64,000 nucleotides of DNA, taken from positions 1 through 64,000 of the forward strand of contig CANIBL010000006.1 in NCBI GenBank assembly GCA_947466225.1, given 5' to 3'. Below, one piece after another: positions 8,423 through 17,621 of this stretch. Source of the stretch: Deltaproteobacteria bacterium. Lineage in GTDB: Bacteria; Bdellovibrionota_B; Oligoflexia; Oligoflexales; Bog-1112. Each line of letters starts with the position of its first letter. Within the stretch, counting starts at the first letter, position 1. The notes beneath the pieces are model-generated. The model saw only the letters and a list, made by a program, of their open reading frames with translations, searched no databases and was not told the origin of the DNA. The position numbers and the translations under genes are program-made.

Positions 8423-9778
8423 ATGTCAGCAGTCGCCGATACAATCGAAAAAAAAGTCCACGTAATTTCACTTGGTTGCCCCCGAAACCGAGTTGACTCC
8501 GAGGTTATGCTCGGTAGTCTTATGATCGAGGGTTGGGCCCATATCGAGACTCCAGAGGAAGCTGACGTCATTATCGTCAACACCTGTGGGTTCATTCAAT
8601 CTGCCAAAGAAGAAAGTATCGATACCATCCTGCGCTGCGCTGCCTACAAGGACCAAAATCCAGACATGCGTCTCGTCGTTACTGGATGTCTCACCCAGCG
8701 CTATAAAAGCCGTTTGGTACAAGGCCTTCCCGAAGTTGACCTGTTCATCGGCACCGATGAGTTCTCTCGCATTGCGGAGCTGCTAGAGGCGCCCCCGGCA
8801 AAAGAAAAACTCTTTGCCAAGCGAACCCATTATCTCTACAACGAGGAACTCCCTCGGGTAAATACGCTAACCCCTCATTCTGCTTATGTAAAAATTGCAG
8901 AAGGCTGTCAGCACAACTGTGCCTTTTGCTCTATTCCAGCCATTCGCGGTCGCCTGCGTTCTCGCCCCATCGATAATGTGGTAGCCGAGGTCAAAGGCCT
9001 GGTAGCCAACGGCGTGAAAGAGGTCATCCTCATTGCCCAGGATATTGCAGCCTACGGTCGCGACCACTCTCGCGATGACCTCTTGCCGCTTTTGCAAGCC
9101 TTGGAGGAGGTCGAGGGACTTCAGTGGCTGCGATTACTCTACATGTACCCAGAAAATATTTCCGAGACCTTTTTGGACTTCTTTGCCAGCTCCAAGAAGC
9201 TGGTGCCGTATCTTGACATCCCGGTACAACACGCCAGCAACACCATCTTGGCTAGTATGAAGCGTTGTGTAGACCGAGAGACCCTCACTCACATCTTAAA
9301 GCGCGTACGCACTCGTCTACCAGCCCTTGCCTTACGTACCACCGTCATGGTGGGATTCCCGGGTGAAACCGAAGCAGACTTTGCCGAGCTGCTCGACTTC
9401 GTACAAGAGATGGAGTTCGATCACTTGGGCTGCTTTGCCTACTCCCAAGAAGAAGGCACCGTAGCAGGCCGCATGGAAAATCAAATCGAGGAGGATGTAA
9501 AGAAAGACCGCTTGCATCGCTTGATGGCACTGCAACAAGGGATTTCCGAACGCGTGCTACAACGTCGGTATGCCGATCAACGCTGTGATGTACTTCTCGA
9601 AAAGTGGGATCCGTCCAGCAAGACCTGGCAAGGCCGTCTCTCCACCCAAGCCCCCCAAATTGACGGCATCGTGGATGTGCATGGAGCACCAGAGACTGCA
9701 ATAGTAGGTACAATTGGGCAAATCCAGATCACCGGATGCTCCACCTATGATCTACAAGGCGAGTGGGTCAAGGGTTAG
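8423..9778 (+). CDS. rimO: ribosomal protein S12 methylthiotransferase
   Basis: Radical-SAM methylthiotransferase of the RimO/MiaB family that modifies an aspartate of ribosomal protein S12. RimO is favoured over MiaB by the N-terminal ISLGCPRNRVDSEVMLGSL pattern. The three radical-SAM cysteines are in CQHNCAFC near residue 160, and further Fe-S cysteines sit in the N-terminal UPF0004 domain (NTCGF, TGCL). A TRAM-like tail ends the 451-aa protein. The ATG at 8423 is chosen for AGAGGA 8 bases upstream; the frame is open to 8375 but that part is unlike the family. Its stop overlaps the end of the opposing ATPase gene by 4 bases. Confidence 0.93.
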   Translation: MSAVADTIEKKVHVISLGCPRNRVDSEVMLGSLMIEGWAHIETPEEADVIIVNTCGFIQSAKEESIDTILRCAAYKDQNPDMRLVVTGCLTQRYKSRLVQGLPEVDLFIGTDEFSRIAELLEAPPAKEKLFAKRTHYLYNEELPRVNTLTPHSAYVKIAEGCQHNCAFCSIPAIRGRLRSRPIDNVVAEVKGLVANGVKEVILIAQDIAAYGRDHSRDDLLPLLQALEEVEGLQWLRLLYMYPENISETFLDFFASSKKLVPYLDIPVQHASNTILASMKRCVDRETLTHILKRVRTRLPALALRTTVMVGFPGETEADFAELLDFVQEMEFDHLGCFAYSQEEGTVAGRMENQIEEDVKKDRLHRLMALQQGISERVLQRRYADQRCDVLLEKWDPSSKTWQGRLSTQAPQIDGIVDVHGAPETAIVGTIGQIQITGCSTYDLQGEWVKG

Positions 9779-10902
9779 GACAAGTACGCCACCAATTTTG
9801 TAATGGGAATCACATGAACTCCCTCGCGTGAAAGATACGATTCAAACTCTGTCCCTACGACTTGTAAGAGTTGAGGGGTATTTTTTTGAAAAAATTGCGC
9901 AAACCATTTTAGCTGTGGAGACGGGTTTGTATCCCCGTATTTTGCCTCTACTAACAATCTCGGTATGCCATCTACCATAAAACAAAAATCCACCTCTTTG
10001 CCTTCTTTGGTCCGTAGATAATGAAGGGCCGTTCTTTTTCCTTCTACATCTTCCAACCGATGCATTTCTTTATATAACATGCAAGCCAACAAATTTTCAA
10101 ATCGAGCGCCCGTATTTTCTATTGGAATTTGTCCATTATCGTAAAAATAGTACTTGGGTTCTTTCAAGAGAGATCTGGCAATATTCTTACTCCATGGGGT
10201 AACCGTAAAAATAATGAATAAATTTTCCAATAAGGTAAGCCAACGCTTCACTGTTGTGGCATCACATTCCAGATCACGTGCCAAAGCGGCATATGAAACG
10301 GTAGACCCCACCCTCATACGTAAAAGCTCAATCAGAGTTTCGATATTCTGAATTTGTTTTACATTTTCTACATCCAGTAGATCTTGACGTAGGATAATAT
10401 CCAAATGACTGCGGCGCCAGCGATTGTAATAGGTGATATCATTTGCCAGAAAAGGCTCTGGAAATCCTCCCACTGTCATGAGACGACGAAAGCATTCCCC
10501 CTCGTCCATTTGAGAAGCCAATTCTTTCAAGCAAAATGGATGTAACCGATAGAGAAAATGGCGCCCCGCAAGAGAGTCACCCATTTTTCTTGCGACATCC
10601 AATTTTGCGCTCCCGGTAATCAAAAGACGCGGCAACACCCCTTCCACATCATAAATTCCTTTTATCCAGGATTTCCAATTTTTCATCTTGTGCAGCTCAT
10701 CGAAAATCACAAGATCACTCAACCGATTCCAGTCTTTCTTTTGCACCGCAACTCTATGCTCAGGTACATCATAATTCAGGTATGAATACCGAGAAAAAAG
10801 AGAGCGACTTAGTGTGGTTTTCCCTACTTGACGGGGTCCAGAAAGCAAGATAATTTTTTGGTCCAAATCTTGCTTGATTCGATCAAAAGCCCATCGCTCC
10901 AT
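9775..10902 (-). CDS. AAA ATPase with DUF4143-type C-terminus
   Basis: The 375-aa product has Walker A GPRQVGKTT near residue 22 and Walker B LVIFDELHK near residue 70, as in the AAA_14/DUF4143 family. A helix-turn-helix-like ALARDLECDATTVKRWL follows near residue 225, and a nuclease-fold-like tail has EVDFCFMVDG...LVEAKYG. These proteins are widespread in accessory DNA; their biological role is not established. The ATG at 10902 has AGGAGGGTG just upstream; the frame extends to 11001 without support. A strong inverted repeat lies directly upstream and suggests autoregulation. The gene converges on rimO. Confidence 0.88.
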   Translation of the reverse strand: MERWAFDRIKQDLDQKIILLSGPRQVGKTTLSRSLFSRYSYLNYDVPEHRVAVQKKDWNRLSDLVIFDELHKMKNWKSWIKGIYDVEGVLPRLLITGSAKLDVARKMGDSLAGRHFLYRLHPFCLKELASQMDEGECFRRLMTVGGFPEPFLANDITYYNRWRRSHLDIILRQDLLDVENVKQIQNIETLIELLRMRVGSTVSYAALARDLECDATTVKRWLTLLENLFIIFTVTPWSKNIARSLLKEPKYYFYDNGQIPIENTGARFENLLACMLYKEMHRLEDVEGKRTALHYLRTKEGKEVDFCFMVDGIPRLLVEAKYGDTNPSPQLKWFAQFFQKNTPQLLQVVGTEFESYLSREGVHVIPITKLVAYLS

Positions 10903-10920
10903 TTTCACCCTCCTGAAAAA

Positions 10921-10950
10921 GACTATTCCAGCATATATACCAGAATAGTC
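10921..10950. promoter_or_regulatory. inverted repeat, candidate operator of the ATPase gene
   Basis: GACTATTC and its exact complement GAATAGTC are separated by 14 bases and lie 19 bp upstream of the ATPase start. Two more related half-sites (tgtctattc at about 10952 and gaaatagtc at about 10974) follow. The clustering of the same half-site beside a gene with a possible helix-turn-helix segment suggests repressor binding. This is inference; no promoter was assigned. Confidence 0.5.
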
Positions 10951-10975
10951 ATGTCTATTCAAGGATGGGCACTGA

Positions 10976-11305
10976 AATAGTCTTTCCACAGCAGTAACCA
11001 CTTGTTTTCTCTCTCATATTCACTATCCAAAGAACCAGAAATTCTACCTTGCCAACCGCCCCAACCTTCGATATGATCCCGGTCTACGTTGGCGCATGTC
11101 ACTTCAGATACATGGCAACGAGTGAATCTCCCCGATTCAGGTATCCTCCGTTTTACAGCACATTTGGTTTAGTAGTTGATCGCTTGGCACTTCTTGTTCC
11201 AGCGCAAACCTGTGGTTGTACCTTCATCAAACCCTGATCCCCCTTTGGAAGGATCGCGACTCCAAAACGCATTTTTAACCAACCTTTTTATAGAGAGCTG
11301 TGTAG
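10976..11305. other. intergenic region and presumed rho leader
   Basis: About 330 bp between the divergent ATPase gene and rho hold no plausible gene or tRNA. The rho promoter must lie here, and a long untranslated leader would fit the known autogenous control of rho by attenuation. No hairpin or hexamer pair is clear enough to mark. Confidence 0.4.
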
Positions 11306-12625
11306 ATGGCCAAAGATGCCAAAAAAACGCCAACCCCCGACGAACTATCTGACGTGATCGACCTGAACGAGATCAAAACCCGACGGATTGCAGACGTAAC
11401 GCAATTGGCCCGCGACCTTGGTGTCACTGGTGCCGGTAGCCTGCGCAAGCAAGAGTTGATTTTTGCGCTTTTACAAGCCCAAGCCGAACGCGGCGGAGCC
11501 ATTTATGGCGCCGGTGTATTGGAAACCTTGCCAGACGGATTTGGCTTCCTACGCGCTCCCGATTACAACTATCTGCCAGGGCCTGATGATATTTACGTAT
11601 CTCCCTCCCAGATTCGCCGATTCAACTTGCGTACCGGAGACACCGTTGCCGGTCGTATTCGTCCGCCTAAAGAGAGCGAGCGATATTTTGCCCTCCTAAA
11701 GGTAGAAGTCGTCAACGAGGAAGAAGCCAGTCAAGATGGCGACAAGTTGATCTTTGACAACTTGACCCCTCTCTATCCGATGGAGAAGTTCAACCTCGAG
11801 TATTCTCCGAAGATTTACTCTACCCGTATCATTGACATGTTGATTCCCATCGGAAAAGGTCAACGCTCCCTCATCGTGGCACCGCCGCGTACCGGGAAAA
11901 CCATTCTGATGCAACAGATCGCCACGGCTATCGAGCGCAATCACCCCGAAGTCACCTTGATCGTATTGCTCATCGATGAGCGTCCGGAAGAAGTGACCGA
12001 CATGGAGCGCTCCGTAAAAGGGGAAGTGATTAGCTCCACGTTTGATGAGCCAGCCCAACGCCACGTACAAGTAGCGGAGATGGTCATCGAGAAAGCCAAG
12101 CGTTTGGTGGAACACAAGAAGGACGTCGTGATCCTTCTCGACTCCATCACTCGATTGGCCCGTGCCTACAACTCCGTGGTACCGCCATCCGGTAAGATTC
12201 TCTCTGGGGGGGTTGACTCCAACGCCTTGCATAAGCCAAAGCGTTTCTTCGGAGCTGCGCGTAACATCGAGGAAGGCGGATCCCTCACGATTATCGCCAC
12301 AGCCTTGATCGAAACCGGCTCTCGTATGGACGAAGTGATTTTCGAAGAGTTCAAAGGTACTGGTAACATGGAGCTCCACCTCGACCGTAAGATGGTAGAG
12401 AAGCGCCTGTACCCAGCCGTAGATCTCAACAAGTCGGGTACCCGTAAAGAAGAGCTCCTTCTGCCGAAGGATGTCCTCAACCGTATGTGGATTCTGCGTA
12501 AGCTGTTGCAACCCCTCAATACTGTGGATGCTATGGACTTCCTGCTGAATAAACTTGACAAACACGAGACAAATGAAGAATTTGTCAATTCCATGAACAC
12601 CAGTAACGTTGGCGGCGCTCAATAG
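11306..12625 (+). CDS. rho: transcription termination factor Rho
   Basis: Hexameric RNA-dependent ATPase/helicase that ends transcription at Rho-dependent sites. The 439-aa protein has the N-terminal Rho helix bundle (about 20-65), the cold-shock-like RNA-binding fold ([17 protein letters not shown], about 70-130) and the RecA-like motor. Walker A is PPRTGKTIL near residue 195, followed by [16 protein letters not shown], and the R-loop region reads [16 protein letters not shown]. The start ATG at 11306 has only a weak GAGAG upstream. The gene leads a cluster with rpmE, prfA and prmC, an arrangement seen in many proteobacteria. Confidence 0.97.
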   Translation: MAKDAKKTPTPDELSDVIDLNEIKTRRIADVTQLARDLGVTGAGSLRKQELIFALLQAQAERGGAIYGAGVLETLPDGFGFLRAPDYNYLPGPDDIYVSPSQIRRFNLRTGDTVAGRIRPPKESERYFALLKVEVVNEEEASQDGDKLIFDNLTPLYPMEKFNLEYSPKIYSTRIIDMLIPIGKGQRSLIVAPPRTGKTILMQQIATAIERNHPEVTLIVLLIDERPEEVTDMERSVKGEVISSTFDEPAQRHVQVAEMVIEKAKRLVEHKKDVVILLDSITRLARAYNSVVPPSGKILSGGVDSNALHKPKRFFGAARNIEEGGSLTIIATALIETGSRMDEVIFEEFKGTGNMELHLDRKMVEKRLYPAVDLNKSGTRKEELLLPKDVLNRMWILRKLLQPLNTVDAMDFLLNKLDKHETNEEFVNSMNTSNVGGAQ

Positions 12626-12680
12626 AGACCAACCCTGTAAGGCACTGACTTTACAGGATGCACATATAAAGGATGCAAAG

Positions 12681-12884
12681 ATGAAACCGAATATTCACCC
12701 TTCTTACACAGTCAGCCACGTCGTTTGTGCCTGCGGGAACAAATTCGAAACCCGTTCTGTAAACCCTGAAATTCGCGTGGAAATCTGCAGCGGTTGTCAC
12801 CCATTCTTCACCGGTAAGCAAAAGCTGATCGATACCGCTGGACGAATTGAGAAGTTCAAGAAGAAGTATGCCCAACCAGCATAA
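12681..12884 (+). CDS. rpmE: 50S ribosomal protein L31, zinc type
   Basis: The 67-aa protein starts MKPNIHPSY, typical for L31. The four-cysteine zinc pattern is present as CACG and CSGC, so this is the Zn-binding paralogue rather than the zinc-independent form. The C-terminus has the conserved HPFFTGKQK. An AAAGGATG element precedes the ATG; the open frame reaches back to 12609 but that stretch is not L31-like. It lies 55 bp after rho and is followed by an intrinsic terminator. Confidence 0.95.
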   Translation: MKPNIHPSYTVSHVVCACGNKFETRSVNPEIRVEICSGCHPFFTGKQKLIDTAGRIEKFKKKYAQPA

Positions 12885-12934
12885 TTCCATGGAACTGACG
12901 GTAGTGCCGTTAAGAATAATGATCGTGTAAAAGG

Positions 12935-12967
12935 AAAAGGGGGCAACTATTCGCCCCCTTTTCTATT
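12935..12967 (+). terminator. intrinsic terminator after rpmE
   Basis: AAAAGGGGGC and GCCCCCTTTT form a 10-bp stem with an 8-base loop, followed by CTATTTCT. Position and shape fit a Rho-independent terminator (or partial read-through attenuator) between rpmE and prfA. Confidence 0.8.
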
Positions 12968-12985
12968 TCTGGGGGAGTCTCTCAC

Positions 12986-14056
12986 GTGTTGGACAAGTTA
13001 CAAGAGATTGAGCGCCGCTTGATCTCCATCGAGGAATCCCTTTCTCAGGGTGCTTTGGCTCCGACTCAGCTGGTGCAGTTGAGCAAGGAACGCGCCGAGA
13101 TCGAGCCCATGGTGGAGGCCTATCGCCACTATACGGCCCTGCTCACAGAAAAGGCCCAGCTGGAAGAGATGCTCCAGGGCAAAGACATGGACCCGGACCT
13201 CAAAGAGATGGCCCAGGAAGAGCGCATTGCCCTAGAGGAGTCCCTCAAGACCTCAAAGCAAGCCTTGTTGGTTCTTATGCTGCCGCCAGATCCCAACGAT
13301 AAGAAAAACGTCATCCTGGAAATCCGCGCCGGAACCGGGGGGGATGAAGCCGGCCTCTTCGTAGCAGATCTACTGCGCATGTACATCCGCTACGCCGAGT
13401 CATGTCGCTGGAAGACAGAGCTCTTAAGTGCCCACGAGAGCACCAAGGGGGGCTACAAAGAGGCCATTCTCCACATCGAAGGCAACGAGGTCTACAATCG
13501 CCTCAAGTTCGAAAGCGGTGTACACCGCGTTCAACGGATCCCAATTACGGAGGCCCAAGGGCGCATCCATACCAGCGCTTGTACCGTAGCCGTGCTCCCG
13601 GAAGTAGAAGATGTGGAAGTCGAGATCAACCCAGCGGACTTGAAAATCGATACTTACCGCTCTAGCGGTGCGGGGGGACAGCACGTAAACACCACGGACT
13701 CTGCCGTGCGCATCACCCATATGCCCACCGGCGTAATCGCCGAGTGCCAAGAAGAGCGTTCGCAGCATAAGAACCGGGAAAAAGCCATGAAGATGCTGCG
13801 AACCCGAATTTACGACCAGCTGCAAAGCGAGCAAGATCGCGTACAACGCGAAGACCGTAAGCAGCAAGTGGGTAGCGGCGATCGCAGCGAACGAATCCGC
13901 ACCTATAACTTTCCCCAAGGCCGGGTTACCGATCACCGGGTGAACTTGACCCTGTACCGCTTGGACGCAGTCATGAACGGGGATATGGGAGAAATCCTGG
14001 ATACCCTTGGCGCCCATCACACCGCAGAACGCTTGCAGCAAGATCAAGAACCATGA
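12986..14056 (+). CDS. prfA: peptide chain release factor 1
   Basis: Releases finished peptides at UAA/UAG codons. The 356-aa length is normal. RF1 identity is shown by the codon-recognition tripeptide PIT in VQRIPITE (RF1 has PxT; RF2 has SPF). The catalytic GGQ lies in GAGGQHVNT near residue 230. The start is GTG at 12986 with GGGGGAG 9 bases upstream. The TGA overlaps the prmC ATG (ATGA), so translation of the factor and its methyltransferase is coupled. Confidence 0.96.
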   Translation: MLDKLQEIERRLISIEESLSQGALAPTQLVQLSKERAEIEPMVEAYRHYTALLTEKAQLEEMLQGKDMDPDLKEMAQEERIALEESLKTSKQALLVLMLPPDPNDKKNVILEIRAGTGGDEAGLFVADLLRMYIRYAESCRWKTELLSAHESTKGGYKEAILHIEGNEVYNRLKFESGVHRVQRIPITEAQGRIHTSACTVAVLPEVEDVEVEINPADLKIDTYRSSGAGGQHVNTTDSAVRITHMPTGVIAECQEERSQHKNREKAMKMLRTRIYDQLQSEQDRVQREDRKQQVGSGDRSERIRTYNFPQGRVTDHRVNLTLYRLDAVMNGDMGEILDTLGAHHTAERLQQDQEP

Positions 14057-14970
14057 CCGCACAACCCCCTGTTGAAACCGGGCCCAAAACCAACTGGACG
14101 CTTCGCGAGATGCTCCTCTGGGCCACCGGATACTTAGAAAAGAAAGGCTCCCTCTCGCCACGTCTCGATGTAGAGCTTCTCTTGGCACATGTGCTACACG
14201 TGCCGCGTATCCAGCTCTATGTGCAGTTTGAACGGGTGTTGCAGGCTTCCGAGAAAGACCAATTTCGCGGGGTCCTCACGCGTCGCGCCCAGGGAGAGCC
14301 CATCGCCTATATTTTGGGGACCAAGGGGTTTATGTCCCATACCTTCGCGGTGAACCCCCATGTGCTAATCCCTCGCTCGGATACAGAGTGCCTGGTAGAA
14401 GCCGTACTTCAAGACCATGCCGCCATCACCACCCCCTTGCGCATCCTGGATGCGGGGACCGGCAGCGGCTGCATCCTGCTCTCACTTCTCAAAGCGCGCC
14501 CCCAAGATCATGGCATCGGCTGGGACATCAGCCCAGGGGCCTTACAAGTAGCGCAGCACAATGCCCAGCTTTTGGAAATTCCCACCACGCAGCTGGCCTT
14601 GCACCTGCGAGACATGAGTCAAGCCGAGTCTTGGGCTACAGAGACCTCCGTGCAAATCCTCGTTTCAAATCCGCCATATATTGCGCCCGAGGAAGAAAGC
14701 GAGCTTTCCCCCAGCGTGCGCAGCTATGAGCCACGGGAGGCTTTGTTTGCCCCAGACTCTGGGGTATTCTTTTATAAGAAGATTCAAGCCCTCGCCGGAA
14801 ACCTCCTCGCCCCTGGAGCCAAGGTCTATCTGGAGATGGGACACTTGCAATCTGGATCTGTCGTCGAGATCTTCTCTACGCCGGCTTGGTGCGATACACG
14901 ACTTATACCCGACTTACAGGGGATTCCCCGGGTGTTGGCGACGACCTATACTGGAGTCCCCCCTCGATAG
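14053..14970 (+). CDS. prmC: release-factor glutamine methyltransferase
   Basis: SAM-dependent enzyme that N5-methylates the glutamine of the GGQ motif in RF1/RF2. The 305-aa protein has an N-terminal helical domain, the SAM motif ILDAGTGSGCILLSL near residue 133 and the catalytic NPPY in LVSNPPYIAPEE near residue 200, which defines the HemK/PrmC family. It overlaps prfA by 4 bp, placing it beside its substrate gene. Its stop lies 8 bp before the next start in the same operon. Confidence 0.95.
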   Translation: MTAQPPVETGPKTNWTLREMLLWATGYLEKKGSLSPRLDVELLLAHVLHVPRIQLYVQFERVLQASEKDQFRGVLTRRAQGEPIAYILGTKGFMSHTFAVNPHVLIPRSDTECLVEAVLQDHAAITTPLRILDAGTGSGCILLSLLKARPQDHGIGWDISPGALQVAQHNAQLLEIPTTQLALHLRDMSQAESWATETSVQILVSNPPYIAPEEESELSPSVRSYEPREALFAPDSGVFFYKKIQALAGNLLAPGAKVYLEMGHLQSGSVVEIFSTPAWCDTRLIPDLQGIPRVLATTYTGVPPR

Positions 14971-14977
14971 GAGTCCC

Positions 14978-16084
14978 ATGATGACACAATCCCCCATTCC
15001 CAAGTCCGTTGACTGGGTATTGGCTCGACGATTCGTCCTGTTCTGCTCGGTGTTTCTCGTCGGGTTTTTTCTGGTAGGCCTCCTGTTTCACCCCATGTGG
15101 GTGCCTATTTTTGTCGGCATGTTCATCAGCTACTTGCTGCTTCCATGGGTGGATCGATTCGGCAAAAACGGAGCCCAACGGGTCTGTGGTATTTTGGGAT
15201 TTTTGCTACTTTTTTATACCGCTGTCACCCTGCTTGCCATCTGGGGATTACCAGAACTCTATACCGAGTTATTTTCCCTCACGCGCCGTATCCCGGCTGT
15301 GTACCATACACTGCTCACCAAATGGGTACCGTGGGTCCAAAGCTTTTTGATCTCTTCTGGATTTTTCAGTCCCAAGGAAATCAACACGTTCTTTCTGGAA
15401 TGGAAAGAGGCCTTGCAGCTCGTAGATCGCGCTCAACAAGCCCTGACCACGCTCTGGAGAACAGTACCCAATGTACTCGGCACCGTATTAAATCTGTGCC
15501 TGATTCCACTTGTAAGCTTCTTTCTCCTGCAACATTATCATCGGATTCAAGACCAACTACGGCAATATATCCCCGATGATTTGCGTGGCCCCTTGCGGAT
15601 CTTTGGTACACGCGTGGATCAAACCATTCGCTCTGTTTTACGAGGACAAGTCACCGTAGCCTTCTTAGTAACCCTTTGCTACCTGATCGGGTTTAGCCTC
15701 ATTGGTCTACCCTCTGCCCTCACCATCGGACTGATTGCGGGGAGTTGTCGCTTGATTCCCTACCTGGATGTTGTCGTCGGAGGCGTGTTGGGGTTACTCG
15801 TGATATTGTCGGATTTTCATAGCATCAGCCAAGTGGTCTCCTTACTCGTGGTTTTTATCGTGGTGCAATCCCTGGATGGTATGCTCATTACCCCTCGAAT
15901 CATTGGAGAGCGCATCGGACTGCATCCCATGATCGTAATTCTTTCGATTTTGTCTTTTGCGCAATGGTTTGGCTTTTGGGGCGTTTTGCTTGCAATTCCC
16001 AGCATTGCCTTGCTGAAAGTATTGTGGGTAAGTGCAGCTCCCTTTTACTGGGCCTCGGCCTTTTTTGTACGGAGAGAAAAATGA
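14978..16084 (+). CDS. AI-2E/PerM family membrane transporter
   Basis: The 368-aa integral membrane protein has a paired TM hairpin at the N-terminus (about 17-60), another TM near 80 and four to five TMs at the C-terminus (about 215-355). The soluble middle part and the closing GLPSALTIGLIAG...IPYLDVVVGG and P(R)IIGERIGLHPMIVI segments are typical of the AI-2E transporter (PerM/UPF0118) family. Substrates in this family vary, and some act as Na+/H+ antiporters. The ATG at 14978 follows TAGGAG; an adjacent ATG at 14981 is also possible. It overlaps the next gene by ATGA. Confidence 0.88.
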   Translation: MMTQSPIPKSVDWVLARRFVLFCSVFLVGFFLVGLLFHPMWVPIFVGMFISYLLLPWVDRFGKNGAQRVCGILGFLLLFYTAVTLLAIWGLPELYTELFSLTRRIPAVYHTLLTKWVPWVQSFLISSGFFSPKEINTFFLEWKEALQLVDRAQQALTTLWRTVPNVLGTVLNLCLIPLVSFFLLQHYHRIQDQLRQYIPDDLRGPLRIFGTRVDQTIRSVLRGQVTVAFLVTLCYLIGFSLIGLPSALTIGLIAGSCRLIPYLDVVVGGVLGLLVILSDFHSISQVVSLLVVFIVVQSLDGMLITPRIIGERIGLHPMIVILSILSFAQWFGFWGVLLAIPSIALLKVLWVSAAPFYWASAFFVRREK

Positions 16085-17094
16085 AATTCTATTGGCTTAT
16101 CAGCATACTCTGCGTCAGTGCTTGTAGTTATCGCGACACCGAGCAAGAGCCACTTCTGCAATCCCCCGTAAAGCCCATTTTTTTTGACCCCCCAACAAAT
16201 TCTCATGTGGGATTTGATGTAGATGGCGTGTTGCACACCCATGTCTGGTATGGACGCAATGCCAAAGGCGAGCTAGGGCAATTTCATCCTTTAACCGCTC
16301 ACAACGAAAATTTTTCTGCTAGGGGACGAAACCCTGCAATAAAAGCGCTCGCAACTGAATGGGGCACAAAGAACAACACCTTTTCCCTCGTGACACACAA
16401 TCTGGCTTTCTGTAGCGCACCAGAAGCAGAAAAAGAACATTTTCTTGCGGAAAGTGGCCTTCCTTCTACTCTCTCTTCCGCAAGCTGCATTTCGAATCAA
16501 CAACCAAAGTCAAAAACCATCAAGAAAGAAAAAATTACTGCTTTCGTAGACGACAGCCCTATAGTCCTACAAGAAATCGCCTATGGAGCTCCCGCAGTAC
16601 GCCTATATATGGCCTTTCCCCATCACCAAGCCGTGGCACCCTACGCACATCGGAGCCCATTAGAAATTGAACGATGCGGTATGGTGCTGGTTTCTCAAGA
16701 TGCCGCATCAAAAAAAAATCAGGTTCTCTTGCAACACGATGCAATGACAAAGCGATGGAAAATCCCATCTGGAGATTGTGATGCCACACTCAATCGACAT
16801 AAAGCATGCACAGAAGCGACACCTTGTGAAGATCCCGTCACCGCTACTTTGCGTATTTTTCAGCAAGAGCCGGGAATTTCCACTCCGATCCAACTCTCTA
16901 GCGCCCCTCGTCTGGAAGTGCTCCATGTGGATTCATTATTTTTGTTATTGGTGAAAGTTGCGGATACGGTTGTAAACCCTGGCTTTCAATGGTTTACGGT
17001 TAAAGATTTGAAGGACAAGAAAATGAAGCCGGATCTCAATCCTCATGTCTCACTTTTGATTCACGAATATGAAGGAAACTGGAAGTGGTTGTAG
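16081..17094 (+). CDS. lipoprotein with HAD-like and Nudix-like parts
   Basis: The 337-aa product has a short signal peptide with lipobox SAC at about residue 16, so it should be an anchored periplasmic lipoprotein. Residues about 40-190 recall the HAD fold: HVGFDVDGVL carries the DxDG nucleophile motif and ITAFVDDSP resembles motif IV. Residues about 200-337 resemble a Nudix domain (VLLQHDAMTKRWKIPSGDCD), but the Nudix box is degenerate (RIFQQEPG instead of REUxEExG). Both parts are assigned by motif only. It is translationally coupled (ATGA) to the perM-like gene. Such a fusion in a lipoprotein is odd. Function unknown. Confidence 0.7.
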   Translation: MKFYWLISILCVSACSYRDTEQEPLLQSPVKPIFFDPPTNSHVGFDVDGVLHTHVWYGRNAKGELGQFHPLTAHNENFSARGRNPAIKALATEWGTKNNTFSLVTHNLAFCSAPEAEKEHFLAESGLPSTLSSASCISNQQPKSKTIKKEKITAFVDDSPIVLQEIAYGAPAVRLYMAFPHHQAVAPYAHRSPLEIERCGMVLVSQDAASKKNQVLLQHDAMTKRWKIPSGDCDATLNRHKACTEATPCEDPVTATLRIFQQEPGISTPIQLSSAPRLEVLHVDSLFLLLVKVADTVVNPGFQWFTVKDLKDKKMKPDLNPHVSLLIHEYEGNWKWL

Positions 17095-17095
17095 G

Positions 17096-17275
17096 ATCGA
17101 AGGAGATGCCCGTACGGCCCAAGCGGCCTGGGCATGACGGGAAAGGCCCGCGCCTCGCTCTATGCAGTAGCTTCTTCAAGCAGCGTTCCGTCATCCCCAG
17201 CGACCGAAGGGCGCGTCGGGGATCCCCCTCGATCGAAGGAGATGCCCATACGGCCGAGACGGCCTGGGCATGACG
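17096..17275. repeat. REP-like palindromic repeats
   Basis: Two copies of a palindromic unit (GAAGGAGATGCCCNTACGGC followed by GGCCTGGGCATGAC) lie at about 17098-17139 and 17232-17273. They are separated by a 'gtcatccccagcgacc...ggggatcccc' unit. Both unit types recur at 17.9-18.1 kb, and the second recurs at 53.5 kb. No gene is credible between 17095 and 17381. Confidence 0.75.
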
Positions 17276-17381
17276 AAATGGGTCTTTTCATTGGCGATGA
17301 GTGTAGAGTCCCCATAGAAATTTGACTTCATACCCCCCCCCTGTTATCATACACACATATGCACACGCCCTGGAGAATCAG

Positions 17382-17621
17382 TTGCCAGTTGTGATCAAAT
17401 TCAAAAACATCAAGATATATGTTTATCCAAAAGACCATCTACCCAAACATGTTCATGTAATTGCCCCCTCTTGGGAGGTGAAAGTCGAAATAGATTCGCA
17501 ACATATTTTACATATAAAAGGAAAAATCACGAGCCGTGAATTGAAGTTGGTTCTTTCTGTTGTACAAGAACACAAAAAAAGACTTGAGGACGCATGGTAT
17601 GAATATCAAAAAGACAACTGA
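17382..17621 (+). CDS. DUF4160-type small protein
   Basis: The product is about 79 aa. LPVVIKFKNIKIYVYPKDH and LPKHVHVIAPSWEVKVEID match the DUF4160 pattern (short basic strand pair with PxHVHV). The proposed start is TTG at 17382, with GGAG 6 bases upstream; the frame also opens at TTG 17322 but that extension is proline-rich and unlike the family. It overlaps the following BrnA/CopG-like gene by 23 bp, the layout of a toxin-antitoxin pair. DUF4160 proteins are often found beside small antitoxin-like genes, but their activity is not established. Flanked by repeats on both sides. Confidence 0.72.
   Translation: MPVVIKFKNIKIYVYPKDHLPKHVHVIAPSWEVKVEIDSQHILHIKGKITSRELKLVLSVVQEHKKRLEDAWYEYQKDN

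Noticed and set aside
11049-11237. 62-aa frame in the rho leader
   Set aside because: No SD, no composition or motif to support it; more likely untranslated leader.
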